The translations under genes and the position numbers were made by a program. Positions 36,477-47,100 of a stretch of 64,000 bases of DNA are shown here, piece by piece. Below the pieces are notes generated by a model. It made no database searches. It saw only the letters and a program-made list of their open reading frames with translations, and was not told the DNA's origin. The stretch is from Giardia muris (taxonomy: Eukaryota > Fornicata > Diplomonadida > Hexamitidae). Location: assembly GCA_006247105.1 (NCBI GenBank), contig CM016928.1, positions 620,001 to 684,000 of the forward strand, read 5' to 3'. The stretch's first letter is position 1, and every line of letters starts with the position of its first letter.

Positions 36477-38243
36477 ATGGGGCGAGAACTGGACCAAGTG
36501 CTTCGGATGGTCTTCGGGCATGAGAGCTTCCGTCCATTGCAGCGCGAAGCGGTGGAGGCGGTTTGCGACGGTCACGACGTCCTCGTGGTATTCCCGACCG
36601 GTGCTGGGAAGTCTCTCGTTTATCAACTGGCAGCCATCGCACTCAAGCAGACTGCCGTCGTTATCTCACCACTCATTGCCTTGATGGACGACCAGGTAAC
36701 CCGGCTTAGGGCGCTTGGACTCTCCGTGTACACCATCAACTCCTCCGTATCGATGAACACACGAGTACAAGCCTACGATCGAATGCGAGAAAACCCTCGC
36801 TCGATCAGCTTCCTCTACATCACCCCCGAGGCTCTGTCGAACTCCGAGTTCCGCCAGCTGTTCCGTGCGATGGTCGAAAACCGGTTTATCGGCTTCATTG
36901 CTGTCGACGAGTGCCATGTCCTTTCTGACTGGGGAAACACGTTCCGGAAGAGCTACCGGAATCTCTCATGCCTTCGAGACCTTGCCCCGAACGTCCCGAT
37001 CATCGCGCTGACCGCCACTGCGACTCGATATACTGCTCAGGACATTGTGTCATGCTTGCACCTCCATCCGGACTTCCACATCTTTGTTAGGTCCTTCAAC
37101 CGCCCAAACATTTACTACCGTATCCTCTACTGTCCCCCATCGACCGCGAAGATTGGACTCCTTGTCCAATGCCTTCGGGCATATTCCCAACGAATTGAGC
37201 GGGGTGACCCTGCCATACCCGAGTCCCCGGCCGCTCCTGGTGCCGTCATCGTCTATTGCTATACCCGTGCGGAGACAGAAGCCGTCGCGCGGAAATTAGT
37301 CGAAGAAGGCTTCAACGCGCAATACTTCCACGCCGGGATGGAGCCGGGTGCAAAGGCGGCGCTCCTGCAAGACTGGTTGCGGCCACAAACGGCATCTGGG
37401 ATCGTCGTGATGGTCGCGACGATCGCCTTTGGAATGGGGATCGATCGCCCTGATGTTCGTCTTGTCGTTCATTACAACCTCCCGCGCTCGATGGAGAGCT
37501 TCTACCAGGAATCCGGACGCGCGGGCCGCGACGGCGAGCCCGCAGTCAGCGTCGTCATCTTCGACCTAGGAGACATTGGGCCAGCAATAACGCGTGTCCA
37601 ACGCGAGAACTCCCAATTCGAGCTGTATTCTTTGTACAGTTTCCTACTCTATGCCCTCCGGAAGCGCTGTCGGAGAGCCTCGCTTCTTGGATATTTCAAC
37701 AGTGGCGTGGAGGAAGACTCGTCCCTTGGCTCCACCTGCTGCGATGTCTGTGCAGGACGCATATCCCAGATGGCATCCGAGTATTTGGACGCACGAGACT
37801 CGATTGAACAGAAGCTGAATAGCTGTCTGACAGGGTCCGGCAAACAGTTCCGTGGCTCACTTCGAGACTTCGGGCAGTCTGGTACTTCGTCTGTACTGTC
37901 ACAAAACGAAAGAAGGGAGGTAGTTAAAGATAAGAAGAAGAATTCCGAGCATCTTTCTGAGCCTCCGGCCAAGCAACGTCCTACTGAACCTGAAGAACAG
38001 CCGCAGGGGAAGTATGAGCAACGGCTCGTAACGTACCTCAGAACTCTTCTCGTACACCTTCCAGATTCGGTGCTTCACGAGGGCCTAGTCGAAATAGAGG
38101 AGATGGTTGTTGCTCTTGCAGGAGGTGATTCTATCAAGCGTGCCGGGTGTTACCGACACCTTTATACGGCACTCCGAAAGACGGCTACGTATCCGACGCG
38201 GGACGTGATCGCATCTCTGGTCCTCGCCTACTTCGAGGCGTAG
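36477..38243 (+). CDS. RecQ-family DNA helicase
   Basis: RecQ enzymes unwind DNA 3' to 5' during recombination and fork repair. All core motifs are seen in 588 residues: FRPLQREAV (motif 0), FPTGAGKS (I), DECHVLSDWG (II), LTATAT (III), VATIAFGMGIDRPDVR (V) and YQESGRAGRDG (VI). The RecQ zinc-binding part follows with CRR, then CCDVC. After a charged linker the C-terminus (YEQRLVTYLRTLL) may be a reduced HRDC-like domain but is not clearly one. It is a short RecQ of the RecQ5/Q1 size class. It ends 1 bp from the convergent NEK-like gene. Confidence 0.92.
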   Translation: MGRELDQVLRMVFGHESFRPLQREAVEAVCDGHDVLVVFPTGAGKSLVYQLAAIALKQTAVVISPLIALMDDQVTRLRALGLSVYTINSSVSMNTRVQAYDRMRENPRSISFLYITPEALSNSEFRQLFRAMVENRFIGFIAVDECHVLSDWGNTFRKSYRNLSCLRDLAPNVPIIALTATATRYTAQDIVSCLHLHPDFHIFVRSFNRPNIYYRILYCPPSTAKIGLLVQCLRAYSQRIERGDPAIPESPAAPGAVIVYCYTRAETEAVARKLVEEGFNAQYFHAGMEPGAKAALLQDWLRPQTASGIVVMVATIAFGMGIDRPDVRLVVHYNLPRSMESFYQESGRAGRDGEPAVSVVIFDLGDIGPAITRVQRENSQFELYSLYSFLLYALRKRCRRASLLGYFNSGVEEDSSLGSTCCDVCAGRISQMASEYLDARDSIEQKLNSCLTGSGKQFRGSLRDFGQSGTSSVLSQNERREVVKDKKKNSEHLSEPPAKQRPTEPEEQPQGKYEQRLVTYLRTLLVHLPDSVLHEGLVEIEEMVVALAGGDSIKRAGCYRHLYTALRKTATYPTRDVIASLVLAYFEA

Positions 38244-38244
38244 A

Positions 38245-41200
38245 TTAGTAGATGTACATCTCGATCGCGTGGCGCATCTCCTTCACGGTCGGAGCATCGA
38301 GCCAGCGAGGAATCCCGTTGAGCGCCTGTGCCCCATAGATGCGAGCACTAGAGGGGGCAAGGATGCTGACACACTCCGCCTGTCCCGAGTGTACAGCCCA
38401 CTCGAGAGCGGAGCGCCCCCCCTCGTCTACAATATCGAACTCGTAGTCCGCTAGACAGCGGACAATTTCAGTCTGGTCACTGGTTGTAGCATGGATGAGT
38501 GCCGTCCATCCACAATTGTCTTGCTCCTCCGCCTCTGTATCACGGAGGAGGCGGACCGCTTCAGAGTTCCCACAGCACGCAGCAATCATCAGTGCGGTCA
38601 TCCCGTGCTCCGTTTCCGAGATCGATGCCTCATAAGGCGCAAGCGCTCGAACGCATGCATTCCGCTCCTCGATAACTGCAAGCATCAAGGCGGTTGGATT
38701 CCCGACCTCCTTCTTTGCGCATGGGAATGACGCGGCGAAGCGGATCCCTGCCTCTTCTGGGGCAAGCAAGCCACAGGCCTTATCGCGCCCGCTCTTTGCG
38801 GCGAGCATCAACGCCGTATAGCCCTCGTTGTTGATCATCCCCTTCTCGCTGGTCAACAGTTCTTGGACTGCCTCGAGGTTATTCATATAGACTGCGACCA
38901 TCAAGGCTGTCAAGCCAGAACGCGTCCTTTGGCGAGCCCCCATGGCTATGAGCTCCTCGGTGAGGGGAGAAAACTGGGCGACCGCCAACATCAGTTCAGT
39001 GAACCCATCTTCTTTGAGGAGCTGTTGCTCCAGTGTATAAAGCGTTCGAAAGCCTTCCGCATTCCCGCAGAGGACGGCATGCTCCGCGGCACACCTCCCA
39101 TCCCGATCTCGGACCTTCCCCTCATAGGGTGCTAGTGTCAAGACAATATCCTGCCTTCCATCCTTGACAGCGCGCATCAGAAGAGTCTGCTCAGCGGCCC
39201 CATACTTCGTCCTGGCCTCGTACTCGGCAAGCTTCCGCACAGCTTCTGTCTGACCTTTCTCGTAAGCGTGGACGATTGCCGTCTTCCCATTCAGGTCCAT
39301 CAGGTTCTTCTCCACAGGCCCAAGGCTATCGATGATCTGGAGGGAGGCCTCATCGGTACAATACATCAGAGCTGTCTTCTTGAGATTGTCCACCCGGCCA
39401 GCCGCATACTCGGCAAGGATCTTCGCGATGGCGAACTGGCTTTTCCAGATAGCCACCATCAACGCGGTCTTCCCCTTAGAGTCGAGGTACTTGACATGTG
39501 TCGGGGCTAGGATGTAGGCCAAGACGATATCTCGGGCTCTAATGGCATCAAAAAGAGCGTCTTTATCATGCACATACCTCTGTGCATACTCTCGCCGCTG
39601 CTCGGGAGGCAGGAGGGCCTCGGCGATCTCCATATTGCCCCAACGGAGGGCAAGCGTGATGGGTTGGGTCCCATCGAGAAGATTAAGGCCACGTTCCTTC
39701 TCGATGAGGTCGTGTACTGCGTCCGTGCGATTAAAGATACAGGCGAACATCAGGGCGGAATACCCAAAGGCGTCGACCTGCCCGAGGAACGACTGAAGAA
39801 TGACACGAACCGATTTGATGTCGTAGAGGGCGATCGCCTTCATCAGCGGGGTGAAGTTGCACTGCTCAAGGAGATCCTTCTCGCGGTCGAGGAGGACGGG
39901 GATACACTCCACCGACTTCTGTACGTAACAGATGTGTAGGGCGAAGTCCTTCACATCGTTGGTCATCCCCCCCTCAAACCCGAGAAGGGCACGGCACAGT
40001 TCTCGACAGTTCGCGGCTGCAGCGTACATCAGTGCCGTGTTCCCAAGATTGTCCCGCATCCCTTGCTGGTCAATGAGCTTCCGTGCAAGCTCTACGCGGG
40101 AGCGTTCGCAGGCCCGCATCAGCGCGGTCACACCCTTGGAATCCTGCTGTCGCGGGAAGTGCCTATGTAGGAAGAGGGCAAGTTCCTCGTCATCCATACT
40201 GATGGCTCGGAAGATGTAGCTGATCGGATCTCGAAGCGCATAGCCCTCGCGAATGAGAGTATCCATGATCCTTAGGTTCCGACCCGCGAAGGCCATTCCA
40301 AAGACGCTTCGTGACCCAAGATCTTTGAGACGAGCTTCTTGAGGCGCGAGAAGGTCAACCATTTCCACGTGCCCGGCCTCTGTGGCGAGCCCCAACGCGA
40401 GGTCTCGTCGTTTGTTTCGAATCCCTGCCTCAGCCTTAAGAAGCAGTCGTGCCGCATCGAGTTGGCCTGCCTTGGCCGCATACATTAAAGCCGTCCAACC
40501 GTTATTGTCTTTTGCACCCGCCTGATACAAATAACGACGCACATCACTAAGATGCCCGTCACGAGCCGCACGCATCAGTGCCGTGACCCCGTAATCGTCC
40601 GGGTAGACTGTGGCGCGGAGCCAACACTTCACCTTATGTAGACGACTATCAGTCAAGATCGTGGCGATCCAAGGATGATGCTCCTCCTGACCCAGGAGGT
40701 GTGGCAACGGGTCAAGGAGCTGGTAGAAGTCCTCGGAGAGGCTCTCACGAAGCAAGGGGAGAGTCCGCTCGGGCTCAAGAAGGTAGGGGACATGCGCCGG
40801 TAGCTGTGGGCTCACGACAAGCATCACCATGAGCCTAGTAATGACGGTCAGAAGGGCCTCCTCGGTACTCTTCGCAGCTCCTGCGCGATGCACGTTTGAG
40901 TCCAGAGACACCGTCGAGGTCGAACGCGTGAGAGAGGTCGTTGACTTCTCAAGCGTCGTGGTACTTCGAAGAAGAGGAGTACTAGCAAGGGAATGAAGGC
41001 GAAGCGGTCCCAGCGTGCTTGCTGAGGCCATAGAGGGCGTTTGGGCGAAAGTATCTCCCTGAAACTTCTCCAAGCTATCCACCAGGTACTGCATGTACGC
41101 CTCAATTACATTGATCTGTAAATAATCACGAGTCTTCAGGGTGATGTTTTGCGGATGAAAAAGGTACGTCCCGAAGTCCGGCGGCAACGCCTTCTGCTGC

Positions 41201-41667
41201 GCCACCTGCATGGCGACGGTCAGCAGCTGAACGTAGTAGCTCTCGAGAAGGTCCACGGGTAAAGGTTGGCGAGTCAGATGCCCATCATCGACGAGCATCT
41301 GCAGGGTGATTGCCGGGGGGCATTCTGTGACCACACAAAGCTGATGGCTCGCGTCATCCTTCTGGATTCCGAAGACCCTCAGGACATTCTGCTTATCGAG
41401 CCGGGCGAGTGCTTGGAGGTGCTTCACGAGCTCGCTGACCCCGTCACGGCTATATCCCCCCGTGTGAAAAGTATATACGAAGCACAGCTCCCCCGTCGTG
41501 CTCGTCATCGCCCCCGTGCACTCGAACTGCTTGGCTCCGACCCGCAGCTCCCCCCGGATTCTGAGCTGAGGGGGAGACGTGTGAAGGTCCGAGAGCCTGT
41601 AGAGGGAGACGAACGAGCCCTTTGATAGTGACGCGTCGTTACTGTGTGGGGAACCCTCTTCCTTCAT
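38245..41667 (-). CDS. NEK-like pseudokinase with ankyrin repeats
   Basis: The 1,140-residue product has an N-terminal kinase-like domain of about 210 residues followed by some 20 ankyrin repeats (GxTALMxAA type). The kinase part is degenerate. No Gly-rich loop is seen, the VAIK-type Lys is not evident (FVYTFHT), and the catalytic loop reads LFHPQNITL without the HRD Asp. Between them a Ser/Thr-rich linker (RSTTTLEKSTTSLTRS) occurs. Giardia has many NEK-ankyrin proteins, a large share catalytically dead; they are thought to be scaffolds on the cytoskeleton. Start chosen behind GATAAAT; an in-frame Met nine codons upstream (41694) is possible. Confidence 0.8.
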   Translation of the reverse strand: MKEEGSPHSNDASLSKGSFVSLYRLSDLHTSPPQLRIRGELRVGAKQFECTGAMTSTTGELCFVYTFHTGGYSRDGVSELVKHLQALARLDKQNVLRVFGIQKDDASHQLCVVTECPPAITLQMLVDDGHLTRQPLPVDLLESYYVQLLTVAMQVAQQKALPPDFGTYLFHPQNITLKTRDYLQINVIEAYMQYLVDSLEKFQGDTFAQTPSMASASTLGPLRLHSLASTPLLRSTTTLEKSTTSLTRSTSTVSLDSNVHRAGAAKSTEEALLTVITRLMVMLVVSPQLPAHVPYLLEPERTLPLLRESLSEDFYQLLDPLPHLLGQEEHHPWIATILTDSRLHKVKCWLRATVYPDDYGVTALMRAARDGHLSDVRRYLYQAGAKDNNGWTALMYAAKAGQLDAARLLLKAEAGIRNKRRDLALGLATEAGHVEMVDLLAPQEARLKDLGSRSVFGMAFAGRNLRIMDTLIREGYALRDPISYIFRAISMDDEELALFLHRHFPRQQDSKGVTALMRACERSRVELARKLIDQQGMRDNLGNTALMYAAAANCRELCRALLGFEGGMTNDVKDFALHICYVQKSVECIPVLLDREKDLLEQCNFTPLMKAIALYDIKSVRVILQSFLGQVDAFGYSALMFACIFNRTDAVHDLIEKERGLNLLDGTQPITLALRWGNMEIAEALLPPEQRREYAQRYVHDKDALFDAIRARDIVLAYILAPTHVKYLDSKGKTALMVAIWKSQFAIAKILAEYAAGRVDNLKKTALMYCTDEASLQIIDSLGPVEKNLMDLNGKTAIVHAYEKGQTEAVRKLAEYEARTKYGAAEQTLLMRAVKDGRQDIVLTLAPYEGKVRDRDGRCAAEHAVLCGNAEGFRTLYTLEQQLLKEDGFTELMLAVAQFSPLTEELIAMGARQRTRSGLTALMVAVYMNNLEAVQELLTSEKGMINNEGYTALMLAAKSGRDKACGLLAPEEAGIRFAASFPCAKKEVGNPTALMLAVIEERNACVRALAPYEASISETEHGMTALMIAACCGNSEAVRLLRDTEAEEQDNCGWTALIHATTSDQTEIVRCLADYEFDIVDEGGRSALEWAVHSGQAECVSILAPSSARIYGAQALNGIPRWLDAPTVKEMRHAIEMYIY

Positions 41668-41702
41668 ATTTATCCTACTTTTATCATTCAGCATGGTTTT
41701 CG

Positions 41703-42278
41703 TCACGTGAAGAACGTCAGCGCCTCGGCCTCCGCAACGAACTTCCGGCCCAGGATCCGGCTCGCCGTCGAACGGGGCGCAACCTGCCCGGGTAGCTCGC
41801 ACCCCATCGCCTTCGCTATTGGGCCACGTATCGCTTGCCCAATGAGAGAGCCAATGATTCCTTGTGTCACTTCCCTTGGGAGTCGATCCTTTGGCAACCC
41901 CCGTTGGGCGAGTAGACGGAGCCCTGGGGGGAGGTCAAAGGGAAGGAGAAGCACCCCGGAGACGGTGATCCGATTGAGGATGGCTCGATTGATAACCCAA
42001 CCAAGCACCCATCCACCTGCTGTCGTAAAGGCTCGCATTCGTGTAAGCCGGGCCCAGGTCTGCTCAAGATGCGCTTGAGTCCGTGTTCGTGTCATCTCCT
42101 GCGCCTCTGTGATGACGGCGGAAGCATCGAGAGCATCAAGGGTTGCGTAGTCAGTCGTTAGCTCTTCACGAGCTGAGATAAATTCTCGTCGGCGGTATAA
42201 CATGAAATACGAGAAGACGACTCCGATGAGCGCCCCAAGCAGGGTTTTCAGAGGAATCAGAAGGAGTTGCACTCGCAT
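41703..42278 (-). CDS. TMCO1: TMCO1/EMC3-family (DUF106) ER membrane protein
   Basis: The 191-residue protein has an N-terminal membrane helix (LLLIPLKTLLGALIGVVFSYFM cut short here), a cytosolic charged helical stretch (about 30-80), then a second hydrophobic region ending in INRAILNRITVSGVLLLPF and a C-terminal amphipathic part. Layout and size equal TMCO1 (188 residues), an Oxa1-superfamily ER insertase subunit. RMRAFTTAG and LLPFDLPPGLRLLAQRGL correspond to conserved positions before and after the second helix. The start follows a run of A (CAAAAAAAATG). GET1/WRB has a similar topology and is the main alternative. Confidence 0.65.
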   Translation of the reverse strand: MRVQLLLIPLKTLLGALIGVVFSYFMLYRRREFISAREELTTDYATLDALDASAVITEAQEMTRTRTQAHLEQTWARLTRMRAFTTAGGWVLGWVINRAILNRITVSGVLLLPFDLPPGLRLLAQRGLPKDRLPREVTQGIIGSLIGQAIRGPIAKAMGCELPGQVAPRSTASRILGRKFVAEAEALTFFT

Positions 42279-42400
42279 TTTTTTTGAGACACTGAAATGG
42301 AAGGGAGCGTCATTGTTCCATTCTTTCTACTGGTTCCAAGAGAGATGTCATCTTTCCTCCTTTTCAAGCGAAGCTAACAAAAGATTCAGATCTATTTCTG

Positions 42401-43723
42401 ATGAGTTCTGCAAAACAAGGGAAGAAGGTCAATAAAGCCAACTCCACGCGCACTGAGTTAATGACTGCCGCCTCCATGGGAGATGGCGCGGCTGTTGGCC
42501 TCCTTTTGCGTGCCGGTGCCGTTTCTGGAGCTCAGGACGAATATGGTTGGACTGCTTTGATGTTAGCCTCTCTCGCTGGTGCTACAGACTGTATCGACCA
42601 GTTATTAGAGCTAGAAGCGGGAAAGCGCATGGAGACCTGGCCTCAGGAGCGTTGTCCAGCTCCACGAGTCTTTCCGATTGTAGGTTCCGGTGCAACTTCA
42701 TTGATGGTGGCCGCCACGTGTGGATACGCTGAATGTGTCACCCACCTATTGAAGAGCGAAGGGAAGTCCCAGACGGCCGCCGGCGTGACGGCGCTCATGT
42801 GTGCATCTGCAGCTGGTCAAGTAGCATGTGTCAACCTCCTTCTTGAAGAAGCTCATTTGCACACGACGCGTCCCCTCGGGAAGAATGGCGCTTACCCTAA
42901 TGGGACGACAGCGTTGATGTTGGCGGCACGTGAAGGCCATGTGGATGTAGTTCAGGCTCTGATTCCACACCTTCTTGGGATGGTGGATGAAGGAGGGAAG
43001 TCAGCTTCCCATTATGCGCTTGAAGGAGGTCACTTCGAAGTCGCCCTTCTTCTTCGAGATGAGTACAAAGAGGGTGCGTCTAGTACGACGATGCTTATGG
43101 CCGCCGCGGCCTGTGGAAACATAGAGGTCGCCCAACGCTATGTCTCAGAGCAGGGTATGTGCGACACACGAGGACGGTCAGCCTTGATGTTAGCCGTGGC
43201 AGCTGGGCATACAAACACTGTCAGCCTTCTCGCACCACTTGAGCATACACTCACCGACGACAAAGGAAAGACGGCAACTCAGCACGCTCTTGAATTAGGG
43301 CGTCCTAAGTTGGCACTCCTTCTCGCAAAGGGTGCTTCTGATGGAATGACCCAGCTGATGCTGGCTGCACGCGCCGGAGATGTAGAGGCTTTGCAGGCCA
43401 GCCTTGTCGAGGCCAGGCTGCACGACTCACGTGGACGGACAGCCTTGATGTGTGCAGCCTTCTATGGGCATGCCGCATGTGTTGCTCTGCTTCTCGACCT
43501 CGAACGAGGGTATGTTGACGCCAATGGCTGGACCGCGTTGATGTATGCAGCTCTTGCTGGCCATGTTGACGTCGCGAAGCTTCTTCTTACCGAGGCAGAA
43601 GCCGAGTCCACCGATTGGGGCTTCGACATGCCTCCTGGGACAACCGCCGCAGCCATTGCTAAGAGCTATGAGCACCAGAACGTACTGGCGCTGCTTATTC
43701 AAGGCTGTGAAGTAAAGGGTTGA
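42401..43723 (+). CDS. Ankyrin-repeat protein (21.1 type)
   Basis: The 440-residue protein is almost entirely ankyrin repeats: about ten copies of GWTALMLASLAGATDCIDQL-type units, with longer repeats at residues about 70-110 and 150-180 where a Pro/Gly-rich insert precedes GTTALMLAA. No RING, kinase or coiled coil is attached. Giardia proteins of this class are numerous and largely uncharacterised, probably scaffolds. It is more diverged from the ankyrin genes of the inverted repeat than those are from each other. The start has only a weak A/T element (ATCTATTTCTG). It converges with the E2 gene with 2 bp between stops. Confidence 0.82.
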   Translation: MSSAKQGKKVNKANSTRTELMTAASMGDGAAVGLLLRAGAVSGAQDEYGWTALMLASLAGATDCIDQLLELEAGKRMETWPQERCPAPRVFPIVGSGATSLMVAATCGYAECVTHLLKSEGKSQTAAGVTALMCASAAGQVACVNLLLEEAHLHTTRPLGKNGAYPNGTTALMLAAREGHVDVVQALIPHLLGMVDEGGKSASHYALEGGHFEVALLLRDEYKEGASSTTMLMAAAACGNIEVAQRYVSEQGMCDTRGRSALMLAVAAGHTNTVSLLAPLEHTLTDDKGKTATQHALELGRPKLALLLAKGASDGMTQLMLAARAGDVEALQASLVEARLHDSRGRTALMCAAFYGHAACVALLLDLERGYVDANGWTALMYAALAGHVDVAKLLLTEAEAESTDWGFDMPPGTTAAAIAKSYEHQNVLALLIQGCEVKG

Positions 43724-43725
43724 TT

Positions 43726-44169
43726 CTATTCTGTTAGACGTGAGTTGACTTCGGCTTCCCATGTTCCGTTCCGTACGGCCTCTGCTGCTTCGGGGTCAAG
43801 TGGGTCATCGGGTGTAGGAGTGGCAAGGATGAGCAGAAGGGCGTGGGCGATGGCAGTCAATGTTAAACCGCGATCGTAATCATCCCTGGTCAGGTTTAGA
43901 CAGACTCGTCCACGTGCAATATTCGGATGGAAGACGGAGGTAATGGCCGAGAGGATTGGAGGCATGAATGGCCAATCAGATGGGAGGGAGACTTGGAACG
44001 TCACCGGACGAGCTCGATATGGTCCTGCTGCTGGAGTTAAGATCAAGCGAATAGTATTGAGATGACCATCCTCTGGCAAGAGGAAACGAAGGTGCGAGCT
44101 TCTAGCCTCGGCAAGGAGGCGGAGCTCGCGACAGAGACGCCAAGAACGACGGATCTCCACATCGGACAT
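43726..44169 (-). CDS. UBC12: Ubiquitin-like conjugating enzyme E2, UBC12-like
   Basis: E2 enzymes carry ubiquitin or a relative on a Cys. In 147 residues the UBC fold is clear: FQVSLPSDWPFMPPIL, then FHPNI with HPN at about 81-83, and the active Cys at about 90 (GRVCLNL), followed by LTLTAIAHALLLILATPTPDDPL. The wording around the Cys and the DDPLDPEAAEA stretch fit UBC12 (UBE2M), the NEDD8 E2, better than general ubiquitin E2s. The N-terminal docking extension of UBC12 seems absent or short, so ubiquitin is still possible. The start follows AGTAAAG, 2 bp after the IFT140 stop on the same strand is its partner gene. Confidence 0.78.
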   Translation of the reverse strand: MSDVEIRRSWRLCRELRLLAEARSSHLRFLLPEDGHLNTIRLILTPAAGPYRARPVTFQVSLPSDWPFMPPILSAITSVFHPNIARGRVCLNLTRDDYDRGLTLTAIAHALLLILATPTPDDPLDPEAAEAVRNGTWEAEVNSRLTE

Positions 44170-44171
44170 CT

Positions 44172-47100
44172 TTACTGATCACTTGCCTCAGCTCCCAACT
44201 GAATCTCCTCGAAGTCCGCACTTGGGGTTGGGGCAAGAGTCCCGAGGTCCGCGGAAAACGTGCGACACATCTCGGAGTCGATAAAGTCTTCGACTCGAAT
44301 CCCTTGTTGGACCATCTCGCGGAAGACGGCGGTCACACGCCCACGCTCGCCCCGAGCGGCATGGAACTCCGCCAGTAGGCCGTAGATGTCGCCCTTCTGG
44401 ACGTAGCAGCCTTCCATCTGTTCAACAGCCGTTAGAAGCTTAGTCGCATTGTTCTGAAGGGTATCTGCTCCGTCGTGGTTCCGCGTCGTGTCTCGGGCGA
44501 AGTCGCACAACTGGAGGAAGGCATTAACAAGCTTCGCATTCTGCTCGTAGTTACGTAACGCGTCACGAAGCGCCTCTATTTTCGCCGCCCGTGCTGTCGC
44601 TACCCGCTCCGATTCTTTTGCAGACGCTCCAGCCTCGACATACTCGAGTGCGACACGCTGACGTTTGACACACTCGAGGATCGCGGACTTCGCTTTCATG
44701 TAATCATGGAACTCAAGGATCTCCTCAGCACAGCAATGGGCGAAGAACTTTGCGATCAGCTCGAGGGCGTTCGCCTTCTCGTAGAACGAGACGATAACTG
44801 GGAGGTGCCCTCCTCCACGCCAGTCTTGCGTCTGGAGGAAGTTCGCTGCCGCGATGTAGACCTGCTTCTGGCGCGCAACCTTCGCGAACTTGATGATCCG
44901 GTCTGCATCTCCAAGCTTGACGAGCGCGGTCGTCGCCAGCTGGTAGTTCTGCACGAGGATGAACTTCTTCGTCGCAGCACCATAAAGGCCGGCCTTGAGA
45001 AGAAGCTTTCCCAGAGTCTCGACGATCCCCTTGGCGTCAGGGTCATCTTCAAGCTGCTGCGGGGTTGGAGTCAGTACATCTGCGAGCTGCTCAGTGATAC
45101 GGATTCGTCCCTCCGTGATTATCTTAAGCGCGTCCTCATACGCATGGGCACGGGCAAGGGCTAACGTCGCAACCTGAATGAACTTATTCTGGTCTTCAAG
45201 AGAATAATCTTCGGAACTAATGTCCAGCAAGGCTCTCCCCGAGCGGATCAATAGGTCATCACTAATCATCGCCTCACGTGAGCCGGAGCCCGGGACCGTG
45301 CCACTCTCCTCTCCCTTCTCAGATGCATCCGAGGAACAAAGAAACTCATTAAGAAGACTAGCGAGCTCGCGCATCCTATTGCTCTTGAGGCAGAGCTCTA
45401 TGCCCTGCGCCCCAAGACCCGCCGTCTTGTAGAGGACCAGGGCCTTCTCAACATAATCCTGCAACCGCTCATACTCGCTCTCCGTCATCTTCTCCCCAAC
45501 CTCGGCAAGGGCACCTCGATACCGGTCCGAGAAGTATGCGGCCGCCACAAGGCCCAAGCGCTGGCTATGCGAGGCCGTCGCAATGCTATAGATGATCTCA
45601 TCGGCCTGACAACGGATGGCACACGATAAGGCGTGCGTATGTGCGTTACAGAGACTGAAGAGCCGAGCAGCCTCGAGCCAGTATCCTGAGGTATTCTTGG
45701 TCCGAGCGGCCTCCTCGACGAGACGTGCCGCTTGATACAAGGCCTGAGGCGCATTAATTCGCTTTGCAAGATCTGCACATGCCTCGGGGCCATTCTCTCG
45801 ATATTCGGCCCGAACACGTTGGACGTCCTTATCGGCATCCATAATCGCCTGTGGGTTCATACTCAACGTGTCGATATCTAGGTTGCTTGCAGCACTTCCA
45901 TACACTTCCGAATAACACCGATTGGCCCCATTGACATCGCCCTGATAAACTAATCGATCGGCCAAGGCGAGGACAGATCCTTTCCTTGCGAGTGACGCAA
46001 GCCCGCTCGTCGCAGATGTAAGGCTATACGCGCCCTGTGAGGTTAATACTTCTGTTGCGAGCCCAGCCTCGTTGAGAAGTCGAGTGAGTTGAAGCGGCCG
46101 TGCTTGAAGTTGGGTACCGCTTGCCGCCTCCTCACCAAGAGCTAAACCCATAAGGGCAATCAGTTGCTGGTCTTGGGCCGAGACTCTTGCACGTCCACCA
46201 TTATCTTTCCCATCATGACCTCCTATCCCTGGGCCCGAGGAAAGGTCTTGTATCCCACTGCTACCTGTAAGGGCGGAACGAAGGAGTAGAGATAAGAGTG
46301 GAGAGCGAAGATGAGAGATGCAGGTCTTAAGAAGGCCGACGTATCCGTTCTTAATGCAGAGGATCGCCAACGAACGCCAGACCTGCGGGTTCTCGCTTGC
46401 CAGGACGAAGGCATATGCCTCGGCTATCTGCCCATTCGCGATGCAAACAATGAACTTGTTGAGAGCATATGTGGTAGTGCAGGATTGTTGGAGTCCAACC
46501 CGGTTCAACGTCCCAAGCATTGTTAGACTCCGCATGGTGATCTTATCGGAGACGATGGTACTGAACACGCTAGTGGCGACCTCGTCTGGGTTTTGGACTC
46601 GCTCGAGAAAGATAAATGCGGGAGAGAGGAGTGTGAGGAGCGTCGAGGTGAGGGGTTGCATTGTCCTTTCGAGACGTGAGATGATATACGGTTCGAAGAC
46701 GCCTTGGACGGAAAGGAACGTTTTGTCGACATGGTCATGCAACCCTGCATAGACTCGATCTTGCTGCATCACCTCGGTATGCAAACACTGTAAGAAAAGT
46801 GCAATGCGACGCTGTTCCGATTCCGCCTCGCAAAGTGCACAGAGTGCTGCAACAAGATCGCTACTATCTTGGTCATCCTCAGGCCCAAGGGAGTCCAGCT
46901 TCTTCTCCAAAAACTCCATCGAGAGCTCGTGCCGCGAGGCTACTCCAAGCTTCAGTGCTGCTAGGAGACCACAGCCAACAAAGGGTGCATTCAGGGTGGG
47001 GGCAAGAACAAGCTCCGTCCCTAACGTTCCAAAGCAATCTATATTAGCTGAGACGACCGTATATGGGGCGAAGTCGAAGATTCTCGAGGAGACGACGGTG

